In this document: in pieces, positions 20,236-29,960 of the stretch
Layout: each line of letters opens with the position of its first letter
Numbering within the stretch: position 1 is the stretch's first letter
Source: Rhodeus uyekii
Lineage: Eukaryota > Chordata > Actinopteri > Cypriniformes > Acheilognathidae
Direction: 5' to 3'
Assembly: GCA_037043235.1 (NCBI GenBank)
Contig: JAWRVZ010000245.1
Location: forward strand, 1 to 64,000
DNA: 64,000 nt
The notes under the pieces: model-generated
The model's database searches: none
Seen by the model: only the letters and a program-made list of their open reading frames with translations
What the model was told of the DNA's origin: nothing
Made by a program: the position numbers and the translations under genes

Positions 20236-21831
20236 ATGCCTCCTCTGGTTGAAGAATCTACCTGCTGCACAAACTGCCACAGACTTCTACAAAGGATTGC
20301 AGTTCTTGAAACAAAGCTACTTGTGGGACTACCAAACCAGACGGAACACACAACAGAGCTTCATCATGGACGTCCTCAGCACACAGCCGGTGAGTCCCAT
20401 GAATCTAATGCTCCTAAACAGGCCATACTGAGTGCCGTAATTGATAAACATACAAATCGATGGCACAAACAGGGAGCGAGACCAAAAGGCACTCGAGACA
20501 TCAGATTGTCACGAGTATCGCATTTTGTAGCGTCCTCTACCCCAAACACTAGCTCCCTACCACCGCCAATACATCTGGAGAACAGATTTGAAGTGTTAAT
20601 GAATGTGAGTGAGGAATCTCCAGACATGATGAATGTGGTTGAGGAATCCCCAAACATGATCGGAAACAGATCAAATCAGCCAGCAGCTAACACCGATGCT
20701 AACTGCCGCTCAAGGTGGAGCAGACAGCGACACTCAGCTCTTAGAGCAGCCGAGCCCAGGACTCTGATAGTGGGTGACTCTATTATCAGAAATATTAGCA
20801 GCAGGGATACAACTACATGCTGCCTTCCACAAGCAACAGTTTCTGATGTAAACAGGGAACTTAAGAGCATTCTGATGAAATATAAAACTGCAAACCGACT
20901 GATCATCCATGTGGGAAAGAATGATATTCGGAAGGAGCAGTCAGAACTCCTTAAAAGGGATTTCAATGAACTCTTTGAAATGCTCAGAAGTCTAAAAGTT
21001 CAGTCGTTCATCAGTGGACCACTCCCAGCAAGAGGAACAAATAGATTTACACGTTTGCTTGGGCTTAACACATGGCTGCAAAAAACCTGCAACTTAAAGG
21101 GACTGAATTTCATCGACAACTTCAATCTGTTCTGGAGTCAGAGACAGTTGTTCACACATGATGGCCTGCGCCCAAACAAACTGGGCTCAAGAGTGCTAAA
21201 GGACAATATCTACTTCTCCCTCCATCATCCTTCAGCAGTGTGTGCAAATCCACTTAATCTGAATGGCACAAACACACCTGGACAGAGTACAGCTGACCAC
21301 AGGACTTCATTTCAGCACCTGAATGGACATGCGGCTGACACATCCCACAAGGACAGCAATAACACCACGCAGCCACAACAACCACTGTTCACGGACACAA
21401 TCCTGACTGAGCCCTGCCCAGAGAGCTCACCGATAGACAGTGACGTGTTAGAACTGCTCCAAGTTTCAGCAGCCAAGGACGACTTTCGGGAAAACAGCCA
21501 GGACAACATATTACAGCCTCCAGTAACACCAGAGCAACAGCCTCTCTCACCGGATACGCTATCCCTCTCCCCAGCATCCCCTCTGCTGTATTTCTCTGAG
21601 AAAATGGAGGAACTGGTGTATGCTGGAACTAAACTCGCCCACTCTTTTGCTGCGAGCCCCCAGACATCAACAAAAAAGCGGCGAGCTCCACAACCACCAA
21701 AGCCTGTGGGCCCAGCTCAACCTCCCATTCCTCCTGCGAGAGCTCTTCGGCCGCTACCACAACGCCAGGGCCCTCACCCTCCTCCATCTGTTCTAGGTGA
21801 ACCAAAAACAACTGATAAAAGCTCTCAGTGA
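20236..21831 (+). CDS. LINE copy 1 ORF1: SGNH/GDSL-esterase-type ORF1 protein, catalytic His changed
   Basis: 531 residues from ATG (MPPLVEESTCCTNCHRL). The N-terminal 35 residues hold a CTNC motif and a leucine-rich helix (LLQRIAVLETKLL), a possible zinc-binding/coiled-coil multimerisation segment. Residues ~180-330 are an SGNH hydrolase fold: block I IVGDSII with the Ser, block III HVGKNDI, and block V DGLRPNK. The usual block V is DxxH and copy 2 has DGLHPNK, so the catalytic His is Arg here. The C-terminal third is Pro/Ser-rich and ends ALRPLPQRQGPHPPP and KSSQ-stop. Esterase-type ORF1 proteins are established for CR1/L2-like LINEs; their role in retrotransposition (lipid or membrane association, RNP formation) is not settled. 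The stop is UGA and ORF2 follows in the same frame. Confidence 0.88.
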   Translation: MPPLVEESTCCTNCHRLLQRIAVLETKLLVGLPNQTEHTTELHHGRPQHTAGESHESNAPKQAILSAVIDKHTNRWHKQGARPKGTRDIRLSRVSHFVASSTPNTSSLPPPIHLENRFEVLMNVSEESPDMMNVVEESPNMIGNRSNQPAANTDANCRSRWSRQRHSALRAAEPRTLIVGDSIIRNISSRDTTTCCLPQATVSDVNRELKSILMKYKTANRLIIHVGKNDIRKEQSELLKRDFNELFEMLRSLKVQSFISGPLPARGTNRFTRLLGLNTWLQKTCNLKGLNFIDNFNLFWSQRQLFTHDGLRPNKLGSRVLKDNIYFSLHHPSAVCANPLNLNGTNTPGQSTADHRTSFQHLNGHAADTSHKDSNNTTQPQQPLFTDTILTEPCPESSPIDSDVLELLQVSAAKDDFRENSQDNILQPPVTPEQQPLSPDTLSLSPASPLLYFSEKMEELVYAGTKLAHSFAASPQTSTKKRRAPQPPKPVGPAQPPIPPARALRPLPQRQGPHPPPSVLGEPKTTDKSSQ

Positions 21832-24800
21832 TGTGTGCCGGGTCCCCGCTATGATAACAGTGACTTTGTCAAATGTTTACAGAACAAGCGGGAACCCAGT
21901 GTGCCTGCTTTCTCTATTTCAGTTTTATTACGTGATAGAAAGCCAAAGGCCTTCTCAATCCGTCTGGCAAACCCATTTAATCTGTTGCCTATTCAAACTA
22001 AGATTACTGTAGAGACAGAAAGTAAGACTGTTAAGTTAGCACTTTTAAACATCCGTTCACTTAAAAATAAATCACTTCTAGTCAATGATTTAATAACCAC
22101 AAACAATCTAGATTTTATGCTTCTAAATGAAACATGGCTTGAAGACAGTTGCAGTTCAACAATCCTGAATGAAACAGCCCCTCCTAACTTTACTTTTATG
22201 AGTGTCTGCAGAGCTGTTAGAAGAGGTGGAGGTGAAGCTGCTCTATTTAAAGATGTCTATCAATGCAAGCAAGTGTCATTTGGTGATTACTTGTCTTTTG
22301 AATATTTGGGTATTGTGTTAAAAGGTGCTCCTCGCATTCTACTTTTAGTCATTTACAGGCCTCCTAAATACTCTCCAGCCTTTGTGGAGGACTTTACAGA
22401 ACTGTTATCAGCAACTTCCTCAGAGTTTGACTGTTTTGCTATTGCTGGGCACTTTAACATCCACATAGAAAATGCAGAATCCAAAATGGCAAAAGAAATT
22501 CTAACAGTTTTGAATACTTTTGATCTGACTCAGCATGTACATAGACCCACGCACAATCGAGGACATACACTAGATTTAATTATCAGTAAGGGTCTAAACA
22601 TCTCATCCATTGTCATTAAGGATGTAGCTCTATCAGATCATTTCTGTATTTTCTTTGATATATTGATCTCTCCGACTGTTGAAGCTAGATCTATATCGGT
22701 CAAAAAGCGATGCTTAAATGAGAATACTAGTGCTCTGTTTATGAAGGCTATATCTTTAACACCAAGCATATCTGCAGACTCTGTTGATTTTCTTCTTGAT
22801 TCTTTTAACTCAAAAGTTCAGAATGTTATTGATAACATTGCTCCTGTGAAAGTCAGGAAGAAGAGTGGCAGACAAAAGGCACCCTGGAGAAATTCAACAG
22901 CAGTGCAAAATATGAAAAGACAATGCAGAAAAGCTGAGCGCATGTGGCGAAAGACAAATCTTGAAATCCACTATAACATCTATAAAGATAACCTTCATGC
23001 TTTCAATGTGGAACTAGGCAAAGCTAGACAGACCTTCTTCTCAAATATTATAAACAGAAACTTAAACAACACCCGCACTCTTTTTGCTACTGTAGAGAGA
23101 CTAACAAATCTCCCAAGTCAGATTCCCAGTGAAATGCTCTCAGACAGCAAATGCTGTGAGTTTGCTTCCTTCTTCTCTGAGAAAATAAATAATATCAGAA
23201 AGGCGATCAGCTCATCCTTGAGCTGCACTGGGGTAAAACAGATCAGACCACAACCTCAGAAAGTAGCTATTATGTCTGTTTTCGAAGCAATTGATGGTAA
23301 AATTTTGGAAGAAACAGTACAGCACCTTAAAACATCAACCTGCGCCCTTGACATACTTCCCACATCTTTTTTCAAAAGCGTGTTTAACTGTTTAGAAGCA
23401 GATATCCTAGAAGTGGTAAATGCCTCACTTCTTTCTGGGACTTTTCCAAAATCCCTAAAAACTGCAGTTGTTAAGCCGCTTCTGAAAAAGAGCAATCTGG
23501 ATAACATCATATTGAGCAATTACAGACCAATCTCAAATCTTCCTTTCATAGGCAAGATCATTGAAAAGGTTATTTTCAATCAGCTGAACAAGTTCTTAAG
23601 CTTGAATGGATACTTTGACAACTTTCAAACTGGTTTCCGACCACATCACAGCACAGAGACAGCACTCATAAAGATAATAAATGATATTCGTCTTAACACA
23701 GATTCAGGTAAATTATCAGTGCTGGTTTTACTCGACCTCAGTGCTGCGTTTGACACTGTAGATCACAACATTCTCCTTGACAGGCTGGAAAACTGGGTTG
23801 GGCTTTCTGATATGGTTCTTAAATGGTTCAGGTCATACTTAGAAGGGAGAGGTTATTATGTGAGTATCGGTGACCATAAGTCTGAGTGGACATCCATGAC
23901 GTGCGGAGTCCCTCAAGGTTCAATACTTGCACCCCTCCTGTTCAACTTATATATGCTGCCACTGAGCCAAATAATGAGAAAGAACCAAATTGCATATCAC
24001 AGCTATGCAGATGACACCCAGATTTACCTCGCGTTATCACCTAATGATTACAGCCCCATTGACTCCCTGTGTCAATGCATTGATGAAATTAAAAACTGGA
24101 TGTGCCTAAACTTCCTTCAGTTAAACAAAGACAAAACTGAAGTCATTGCATTTGGAAACAAAGATGAAGTTCTCAAAGTGAACGCATACCTTCACTCTAG
24201 GGGTCAAACAACTAAAAATCAGGTCAGGAATCTTGGTGTGATTTTGGAGTCAGACCGGAGTTTCAGTAGCCATGTAAAAACAATAACTAAATCAGCATAT
24301 TATCATCTCAAAAATATTGCAAGAATTAGATGCTTTGTCTCCAATCAAGACTTAGAGAAACTTGTTCATGCTTTCATCACCAGCAGGGTGGATTATTGTA
24401 ATGGGCTCCTCACTGGCCTTCCCAAAAAGACCATAAGACAGCTGCAGCTCGTACAGAACGCTGCTGCCAGGATTCTGAGCAGAACCAGAAAATATGAACA
24501 CATCACACCAGTCCTTAGGTCCTTGCACTGGCTTCCAGTTACATTTAGAATTGACTTTAAAGTACTGTTACTTGTTTATAAATCACTCAATGGCCTAGGA
24601 CCTACATACATTGCAGATATGCTCATAGAATATAAACCTAACAGATCACTAAGATCATCAGGATCAAGTCACTTAGTAATACCCAGGGTTCACTCAAAGC
24701 AAGGAGAGTCTGCTTTTAGCTGTTACGCCAGCCGCAGCTGGAACCAGCTTCCAGAAGAGATCAGGTGTGCTCCAACAGTAGCCACATTCAAATCAAGACT

Positions 24801-24837
24801 CAAAACACATCTTTTTACCTATGCATTTGCAGATTGA
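21832..24837 (+). CDS. LINE copy 1 ORF2: APE-type endonuclease and reverse transcriptase, endonuclease site changed
   Basis: The open frame runs from directly after the ORF1 UGA, in the same frame. There is no AUG until the endonuclease domain has begun (DFMLLNE), so the start is not a normal one. Endonuclease: LLNIRSLKNK, LLNETWLED, IYRPPKYSP, and AGHFNIHIE where copy 2 and the family have GDFN; the catalytic Asp is His. LSDHF is intact. RT: NYRPISNLPF, FRPHHSTETALI, DLSAAFDTVDH (A), GVPQGSILAPLLF (B), YADDTQIYL (C). The C-terminal region carries VRNLGVILESD, QLVQNAAARIL and the final FKSRLKTHLF block. About 1000 residues, normal for the clade. RT looks sound; target nicking by this copy is doubtful. 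Confidence 0.9.
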   Translation, partial: CVPGPRYDNSDFVKCLQNKREPSVPAFSISVLLRDRKPKAFSIRLANPFNLLPIQTKITVETESKTVKLALLNIRSLKNKSLLVNDLITTNNLDFMLLNETWLEDSCSSTILNETAPPNFTFMSVCRAVRRGGGEAALFKDVYQCKQVSFGDYLSFEYLGIVLKGAPRILLLVIYRPPKYSPAFVEDFTELLSATSSEFDCFAIAGHFNIHIENAESKMAKEILTVLNTFDLTQHVHRPTHNRGHTLDLIISKGLNISSIVIKDVALSDHFCIFFDILISPTVEARSISVKKRCLNENTSALFMKAISLTPSISADSVDFLLDSFNSKVQNVIDNIAPVKVRKKSGRQKAPWRNSTAVQNMKRQCRKAERMWRKTNLEIHYNIYKDNLHAFNVELGKARQTFFSNIINRNLNNTRTLFATVERLTNLPSQIPSEMLSDSKCCEFASFFSEKINNIRKAISSSLSCTGVKQIRPQPQKVAIMSVFEAIDGKILEETVQHLKTSTCALDILPTSFFKSVFNCLEADILEVVNASLLSGTFPKSLKTAVVKPLLKKSNLDNIILSNYRPISNLPFIGKIIEKVIFNQLNKFLSLNGYFDNFQTGFRPHHSTETALIKIINDIRLNTDSGKLSVLVLLDLSAAFDTVDHNILLDRLENWVGLSDMVLKWFRSYLEGRGYYVSIGDHKSEWTSMTCGVPQGSILAPLLFNLYMLPLSQIMRKNQIAYHSYADDTQIYLALSPNDYSPIDSLCQCIDEIKNWMCLNFLQLNKDKTEVIAFGNKDEVLKVNAYLHSRGQTTKNQVRNLGVILESDRSFSSHVKTITKSAYYHLKNIARIRCFVSNQDLEKLVHAFITSRVDYCNGLLTGLPKKTIRQLQLVQNAAARILSRTRKYEHITPVLRSLHWLPVTFRIDFKVLLLVYKSLNGLGPTYIADMLIEYKPNRSLRSSGSSHLVIPRVHSKQGESAFSCYASRSWNQLPEEIRCAPTVATFKSRLKTHLFTYAFAD

Positions 24838-25004
24838 GCACTGTGCTATGTCCGAACTGTTTGCATTTTATTTTATACGTATTATCTTTTTATTCTTTTA
24901 ATCATTTTTAATGTTTTATTTTTATCATTCTTCTTTATGTGAAGCACTTTGAATTACCATTGTGTATGAAATGTGCTATACAAATAAACTTGCCTTGCCT
25001 TGCC

Positions 25005-25545
25005 TTTGAGCTTGGCAGGTTTTCCTTTTAAAAGTGATGTCAGTGGGGAAGCAACCTGACTGTAGTTTCGAATGAAGCGTCGGTAGAAGTTTGCGAAACC
25101 CAGGAACCTCTGCAATTCTTTTGTGGTGGTAGGCTGGGGCCATTCACTGACTGCATGAACTTTAGATTCATCCATCGTCACACCTTGGTGGCTGATGTTA
25201 TACCCCAGGAAGGTTGTTTGGGTAACATGGAACTCACACTTTTCAGCTTTGACATACAGTTGGTTCTCCCATAGGCGGGTGAGCACCGTCTTGACATGAC
25301 TAATGTGGTCAGCTTCACACTTGGAATATATGAGTATGTCGTCTATGTAGGCCACAACATACTGGTCCAGTAGGTCACGAAAGATCTCATTGATGAAGGA
25401 CTGAAACACTGCAGGGGCATTAGCAAGTCCATAGGGCATGACAAGGTATTCATAGTGGCCCCTGGTGGTGAGGAAGGCTGTTTTCCATTCATCCCCCTCC
25501 CGAATCCTAATCAAATTGTACGCGCTTCTGAGATTCTGAGAAGTT
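25005..25545 (-). pseudogene. G2 pol: RT palm and thumb
   Basis: IRIREGDEWKTAFLT, YLVMPYGLANAPAVFQ (motif B region), VVAYIDDILIYS (motif C, intact YIDD), KCEFHVTQTTFLGY and LQRFLGFANFYRRFI are canonical Ty3/gypsy RT. Upstream, a small duplication (CTCAGA twice near 25535) shifts the frame relative to the 25511-26560 part, breaking DLRSAYN. The C-terminus is cut by LINE copy 1 after GKPAKLK. Confidence 0.88.
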
Positions 25546-26560
25546 TTGTGTAGATCTTGGCCTCTCGTAGTTGTTCCAGGGCTGCAGGAACCAGTGGGAG
25601 GGGATAACGGAACTTGACTGTGACTTTATTCAATCCCCTGTAATCAATACATGGGCGTAAACCTCCACCCTTCTTCTCCACGAAGAAAAACCCTGCCGCA
25701 GCTGGGGAAGTGGAAGGGCGGATAAACCCAGAGTTCAAGGCTTCTTCTATATACTCCTCCATAGCTTGAGTTTCATTACGAGACAGAGGATACACCTTGC
25801 TCTTAGGAGGCATTGTGCCAGACAACAAATCAATAGCGCAGTCCCATGGCCGATGCGGTGGAAGTTGGGTGGCTTTGGTTTTGCTAAACACTTCGGCAAG
25901 ATCACTGTAACAGTCTGGAATCTTTGTGATTTGCTTGGTGTCTGGGCTTTCAATGGTAGTGAGACAGGGCTGGACCACGTTCAAGTGCATGCAATTGTTA
26001 AGGCAAAAATCGGACCAATGAGTCAGCTCACCATAATGCCAGGAGATAACGGGGTCGTGGACAGATAACCAGGGAAAGCCAAGGATGATGTCATGTCGGG
26101 GTGAGCCAATGACGTAGAAAGAAATAGTTTCTTGATGAAATAGTCCGATATGGAGTTGTAGAGGCTGGGTCTGCTGAGTAATACCATTTCCAATGGGTGC
26201 GTCATTGATCGCACTGATCTTGATAGGTGGTTTACAGGATTGTGTAGGGATGTTGAATTTTGTGATGAGGTCTTTGTGAATGAGATTCAGGGCGGCTCCA
26301 GAGTCAATCAGCGCTGTTAAGTCAATAGAGACATTTTCAATAGTCACCTGAACAGGGAAAGTCAATGATTTAATAGGGAGAAGAGAGAACTGATCAATAT
26401 TTACCCGGGTGGTGGTCTTGGTTGCTCTCCGGGTCTTGTGGGGGCATCCCTTGCTAACATGGCCTGCTTCGCCACAGTAGTAGCACAGGTTGAGTTGCCG
26501 CCTCCGAATTTTCTTCCTCAGAAAGTCTGGAGAGCCCCAGCTGCATGGATTCCAGGTTGG
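25511..26560 (-). pseudogene. G2 gag end, protease and RT N-terminus
   Basis: Begins with IRRRQLNLCYYCGEAGHVSK, a CCHC zinc knuckle of nucleocapsid type (C-x2-C-x4-H-x4-C). Then an aspartic protease with LTALIDSGAALNLI (D-S-G-A) and HDIILGFPWL, the conserved second block. RT starts at PPHRPWDCAIDLLSG, with FIRPSTSPAAAGFFFVEKK and LRPCIDYRGLNKVTVKFRYP. It ends in a frameshift at the palm (KIYTKL). A one-base shift near 26520 separates it from the gag frame. Confidence 0.87.
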
Positions 26561-27362
26561 GCCTCGATTCAGGTACTGTGGTAAACTGAGGGTCATGGAG
26601 TGACTGATGTGTGTTTGGGGAGCCTAACTGTGACCATCGAGGAGGTCTCTTTTTTGGAGAATTTCTCATCAGGTTGTCAATTTTGATTGCAAGTGTCACA
26701 TATTCAGAGAAAGAGGAATTCTCACCCTTGCAGGCCAGTTCGGTTTGAAGATCAGTGTTTAGACTTTGTTGAAAGACAGCCTTCAATGAAACATCGTTCC
26801 ATCCACTCTGTGCTGCAATTGTTCTGAACTCAATGGCATATTCCGCAACATAACGATTGCCCTGAGACATTTGGAGAAGTTGGGTTGATATATCTTTGCC
26901 CCCCGCAGGATATTCAAACACCTCTCGCAGCTGATGAATGAAGTACTCATATGAAGATCTAAACTTGAAATCAGTTTCCCAAATCGCCGCAGCCCAATCA
27001 ATCGCTTTACCAGTGAGAAGGGTCATGAGGAAAGCACATTTCTTCCCATCAGAATTAAACTTGTCCGCCTGGTTATTAAAATAAATCTCTACTTGGCGAA
27101 TAAACCCTCTACACCGTTCAGCTGAACCATCAAACTTGTCAGGTATAGCGAAACTTACTGTAGGTGGCATGGGTGGAGGAAGGGACCGAATGTAGTGGGT
27201 CAGGTATTCATTGGCAGACTGAAGCTTGTCGAGCTGCGCCTGATATCCTTTAAGCACTTCACCTTGATAGGCAAAAGCTGCTTGAAGCTCCGAAACTTCC
27301 GCTGGATTCACGGGTGGCGAAGTATTCTGTAAGGATGAGGCTGAAGCCGTGTTAGAATCCAT
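26454..27362 (-). pseudogene. G2 gag, retrotransposon capsid
   Basis: Starts MDSNTASASSLQNTSP. The capsid-like region includes PDKFDGSAERCRGFIRQVEI, KKCAFLMTLLTGKAIDWAAA, and HQLREVFEYP, the retrotransposon gag pattern of vertebrate gypsy elements. The natural reading should continue into the CCHC knuckle, but an A-run indel near 26520 diverts the frame. The start codon was taken at the first ATG after the LTR-like leader. Confidence 0.82.
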
Positions 27363-27686
27363 GTGCGAAAGTTTATTAGGGAAATCCAGATCAACGTCAG
27401 AAGCCAGGCAATGAGTCAACACCACAACAGCAATTCAACAGGCAAACAAGTCCAAGGTGTAATCCAGAAACAGAGAATGAGATAATCAGGCAATGGGTCA
27501 AACACAAGGCTGAAGTCAGTGAATAGGCAAACGCTCGGTAAGGCAGTGAAACTGGCAATACTTCGCAAGGCCTGTTTGGTCAAGCCATGCTTAATATGGC
27601 TACCAAACAGGAAGTAGCTGCAGAGTGAACAGCATGGTCACAGTCAGAATTCAGGTGAAGGCTCCCTCTGCTGGCGTGGCGTTACA
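27363..27686 (-). repeat. G2 5' LTR-like region
   Basis: Minus-strand TGTAACGCCACGCCAGCAGA begins the region, which contains a hairpin and CCTAATAAACTTTCGCAC shortly before the gag ATG. TG at the start is LTR-like; the inner boundary and primer-binding site were not resolved, and no 3' partner exists in the window. Confidence 0.5.
27571..27611. other. Perfect-arm hairpin in the G2 LTR-like region
   Basis: CCTGTTTGGT pairs with ACCAAACAGG, with AGCCAT pairing ATGGCT inside after a CA bulge. Position is before the presumed transcript start. Confidence 0.6.
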
Positions 27687-27765
27687 GTCTGTTGTTTGTA
27701 TAAAAATATGGTTTGTCTAACCCTATTACTTTGTTCAATATTCGGCCAAAACCGAAAAGTGTTAC

Positions 27766-27957
27766 GTGAGCAATTATTTCATGAAGCAAAATGATATACA
27801 AAAATAAAACATTTAGATATTGTTCATATTTGAGTTGATGTGTATCTCACAGTTGAAGCTGCTGGTGTTGAAGATGAACTTTATTCACTGTAAAAAATTT
27901 AGATGATGTTTCTTTGTTCTGTCGTTCATTGTGGCAGGACAGAACAAATGTAGAAGT
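27766..27957 (-). repeat. Duplicate of the zinc-finger gene 3' UTR segment
   Basis: Matches 3652-3847 nearly throughout: AATTATTTCATGAAGCAAAA, ACAGTTGAAGCTGCTGGTG and TTTCTTTGTTCTGTCGTTC are shared. The coding exon is not present next to it. Similarity ends at AGAAGTT on one side and near a CGTGAGC on the other. Confidence 0.75.
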
Positions 27958-28768
27958 TAACGCTCCCCTAATGTTTTAACAGTTATTTAATACTAGTGAA
28001 AACTTAGTTCCCTTTCATGGGAACTCGAGCTGCGTCAAAGTGCTAGGGGAATACCTTGATGAATGTCACTTGAAGCACTGTGTAAACGAAAAACGCTGTG
28101 TGAATGCGCGTCACGGGTCAGTGACGTCATGAACCAGGTGATAAAAAGGCACAGGAACCCGGAAGCGCCAGCTTTACGTGTCTTCATCGAAGCTGTGTCG
28201 CGTTTGTGTGTGCTGGTGTGCGAGAGTGTGTGAGATATACTTCCCCAGTTTAAAAGAAAAGGGATTCCCACTATATACTTTATATATATATATAAAGTAT
28301 GAGCAGTTAGACTGTGTCCTTCTCAGCACACGGTCTGTGTTTGTACTGCATGGGCGATTCGAGCGCTGCCTGTAGGACTGTGAGCAGTTCTCTCTGTGTG
28401 CGTTTCGCTCCTGCTTGGAGGAACAGCTAGACCATGTGTTTCTCTGTCAACAACAACAACAAAAAAACATTACGGCAGGGTTACACACACGCTTTTGTCT
28501 ACTGTTTGGGAGCAGCACATGCACAGTCAGCGCTCGAGATTCCATCCCAACGTAGGAGGTAAACTCCACAAAAAATTCCATCCCAACGTGCGGGTCACTT
28601 TACTCTGGTGGGCAGAGCATATTCCGCTCCAACCTGGCAGTGGTAGGTTTGGAACCCTACTTCTACACTAGGCTGTACAGCGGAGTTGCTCGGGGGACCT
28701 CGATGAGGGCGAGGGCACTCTCTCCAGGCCACTAGGGAGTCGGCCTCTTTTGGCCACTCCAACATTAA

Positions 28769-29168
28769 CCATTAACTGTAGGGGATTTAGAGTTAAGACC
28801 CGAGGACCAGATATGTTGAATGAAGAGCAGGAGTCAGAAGTGCAGTCAATAGAAGAAATTTTAGTGAAGTTTAGTTTGCAGTTTCATCAGCAGAAGCCAG
28901 CTTCAGGTCTCACAAGGAGTTCTTAGGCCGCCCCACTTACATTAACATTGTTACATCAATTATACAGAGGGTGCTAACTACGTCAATGATGATGTTTAAA
29001 TGATTCTGATTGGCTAAGAAAGAAAGAAAGCTAGTAAACAAAACTAGTAATTTTCCACACAAGAGCAGACAGTCTGAAGCATATCTTCGTTGATAACGGG
29101 TTTGTGACGTGGCTTGTCGAGAACAACAGGTTTTATGGTGCCAGCTAACCATATCACCAATACAGACC

Positions 29169-29247
<79 letters not shown>

Positions 29248-29380
29248 CTTCTCCAAGGCTGAACTCGGTTCAGGCTCCAACTATCAGCAGAAACAGTACC
29301 CAAAACATTCTGATAACATTCTCTTTCTGGTGAGACGTGCAGACCATATTCATCCTTACTCTATGGAAAAATACAAATTG
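28769..29380 (-). repeat. CA-cored interspersed repeat, copy 2, flanked by an 18-bp duplication
   Basis: TTGGCCACTCCAACATTA occurs at both borders (28747 region and 29378 region), and the DIRS C gag trace continues across it. The inserted sequence matches copy 3 (inverted): AAATCCCCTACA end, TCAGACTGTCTGCTCTTGTG, AGCCACGTCACAAACC, then the TG/CA tract, then GCCTTGGAGAAGCTGTG. It has no coding frame with domains. Confidence 0.82.
29174..29246. repeat. (CA)n microsatellite
   Basis: About 36 uninterrupted CA units in the core of repeat copy 2, at the same position as the CA/TG tracts of copies 1 and 3. Confidence 0.98.
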
Positions 29381-29960
29381 GCCACTCCAACATTATGGCT
29401 CTGTACAGGGGGTTTACAGGAAGAAGGATCCTGACGTCCCTCTGTCACCTTCGGCGTTTTTTCGGCGACTAGGTCTGAGGATCTGTCGTCGAGAGGTTCC
29501 AGGGGGTTTTGTACAGCAGGTGGCGTTCAACAAATTTGCTCTGCTGCCCTCAAGCTGAGGCTGTGAGCCAGCCGCAGCCTCACAGCTCCTCTCTTAGGCC
29601 AGCCTCTGGCCGTGTTGTCGCGTCTGCCAAGTATCTCTCGAGTATCGCCCTCTATGTCAGAAGGTCCGGCTGTAAAGCCGTCTCTTCTTTGTTCAAGTGG
29701 ATGGGGTTTGCGGCCCAGTGAGATCTGTGTCTTTATTAAGTGCACAGTAATGCAAGATCGTGTCTAAACCAGACCTGAGGATTGGTTTGTCACCTTCTAG
29801 TTAAGATGCTCACATCTCCATCCACAAAGCTCCGCAGGTTCACCTCTGGGGGTAAGGTGCTGCTGTTTCGGAGGCTTCTTCTCTGGAAGAAGAAAATCCT
29901 CTGTCACCCCACATTTCACCCTTTGCTGTGATACAGCACGTAATAAGAACATCCCTTGAC

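Larger units (their letters stand above)
19961..25004 (+). mobile_element. Full-length L2/CR1-type LINE copy 1, inserted in gypsy G2
   Basis: Shares its entire length with copy 2 (49749-54770), including the 5' start CCTGCTTCGCTACTGTTCGG, two ORFs, the 3' UTR and a (TTGCC)3 tail. The identical 5' start in two independent loci argues that both are full length. The insertion site in G2 shows a short TTT overlap as a possible target duplication. Up to ten extra bases precede the common 5' end (TTTAATACTT). Confidence 0.92.
18132..27686 (-). mobile_element. Ty3/gypsy chromovirus-like element G2, split by LINE copy 1
   Basis: Read on the minus strand: LTR-like leader (27686-27363), gag with a CCHC knuckle, aspartic protease, RT, [LINE insertion at about 19961-25004], RNase H, integrase with H2C2 module, and the first residues of a chromodomain. 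Removing the LINE restores PAKLKWFDEANKAF across the junction, which proves that one element was interrupted. A matching 3' LTR was not found; similarity is lost near 18200. Several frameshifts make it defective. Confidence 0.88.
28009..29960 (+). mobile_element. DIRS-type element fragment C, heavily decayed
   Basis: Left ITR at 28009-28180 starts GTTCCCTTTCATGGGAACTC and continues AGTGCTAGGGGAA, with a GTGACGTCATGAACCAGGTG segment. Traces of gag follow (TGTTTGGGAGCAGCACATGC at 28505; GGACCTCGATGAGGGCG near 28697; GGCCACTAGGGAGTCGGCC), then CTGACGTCCCTCTGTCACCT at 29433 and a trace of the RT region near 29770-29860. All frames are broken. CA-cored repeat copy 2 is inserted at 28769-29380. No recombinase or right end. 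Confidence 0.75.

Noticed and set aside
20376..20966. Minus-strand frames inside LINE ORF1 (and the equivalents in copy 2)
   Set aside because: Shadows of the sense ORF, shared by both copies only because the copies are nearly identical.
17318..27686. Complete LTR pair for G2
   Set aside because: The 27.4-27.7 kb leader has no matching sequence near 17.2-18.2 kb, so LTR boundaries could not be fixed.
28937..29434. Frames with long Cys-Val or His-Thr runs
   Set aside because: Caused by the (CA)36 tract in the repeat core.
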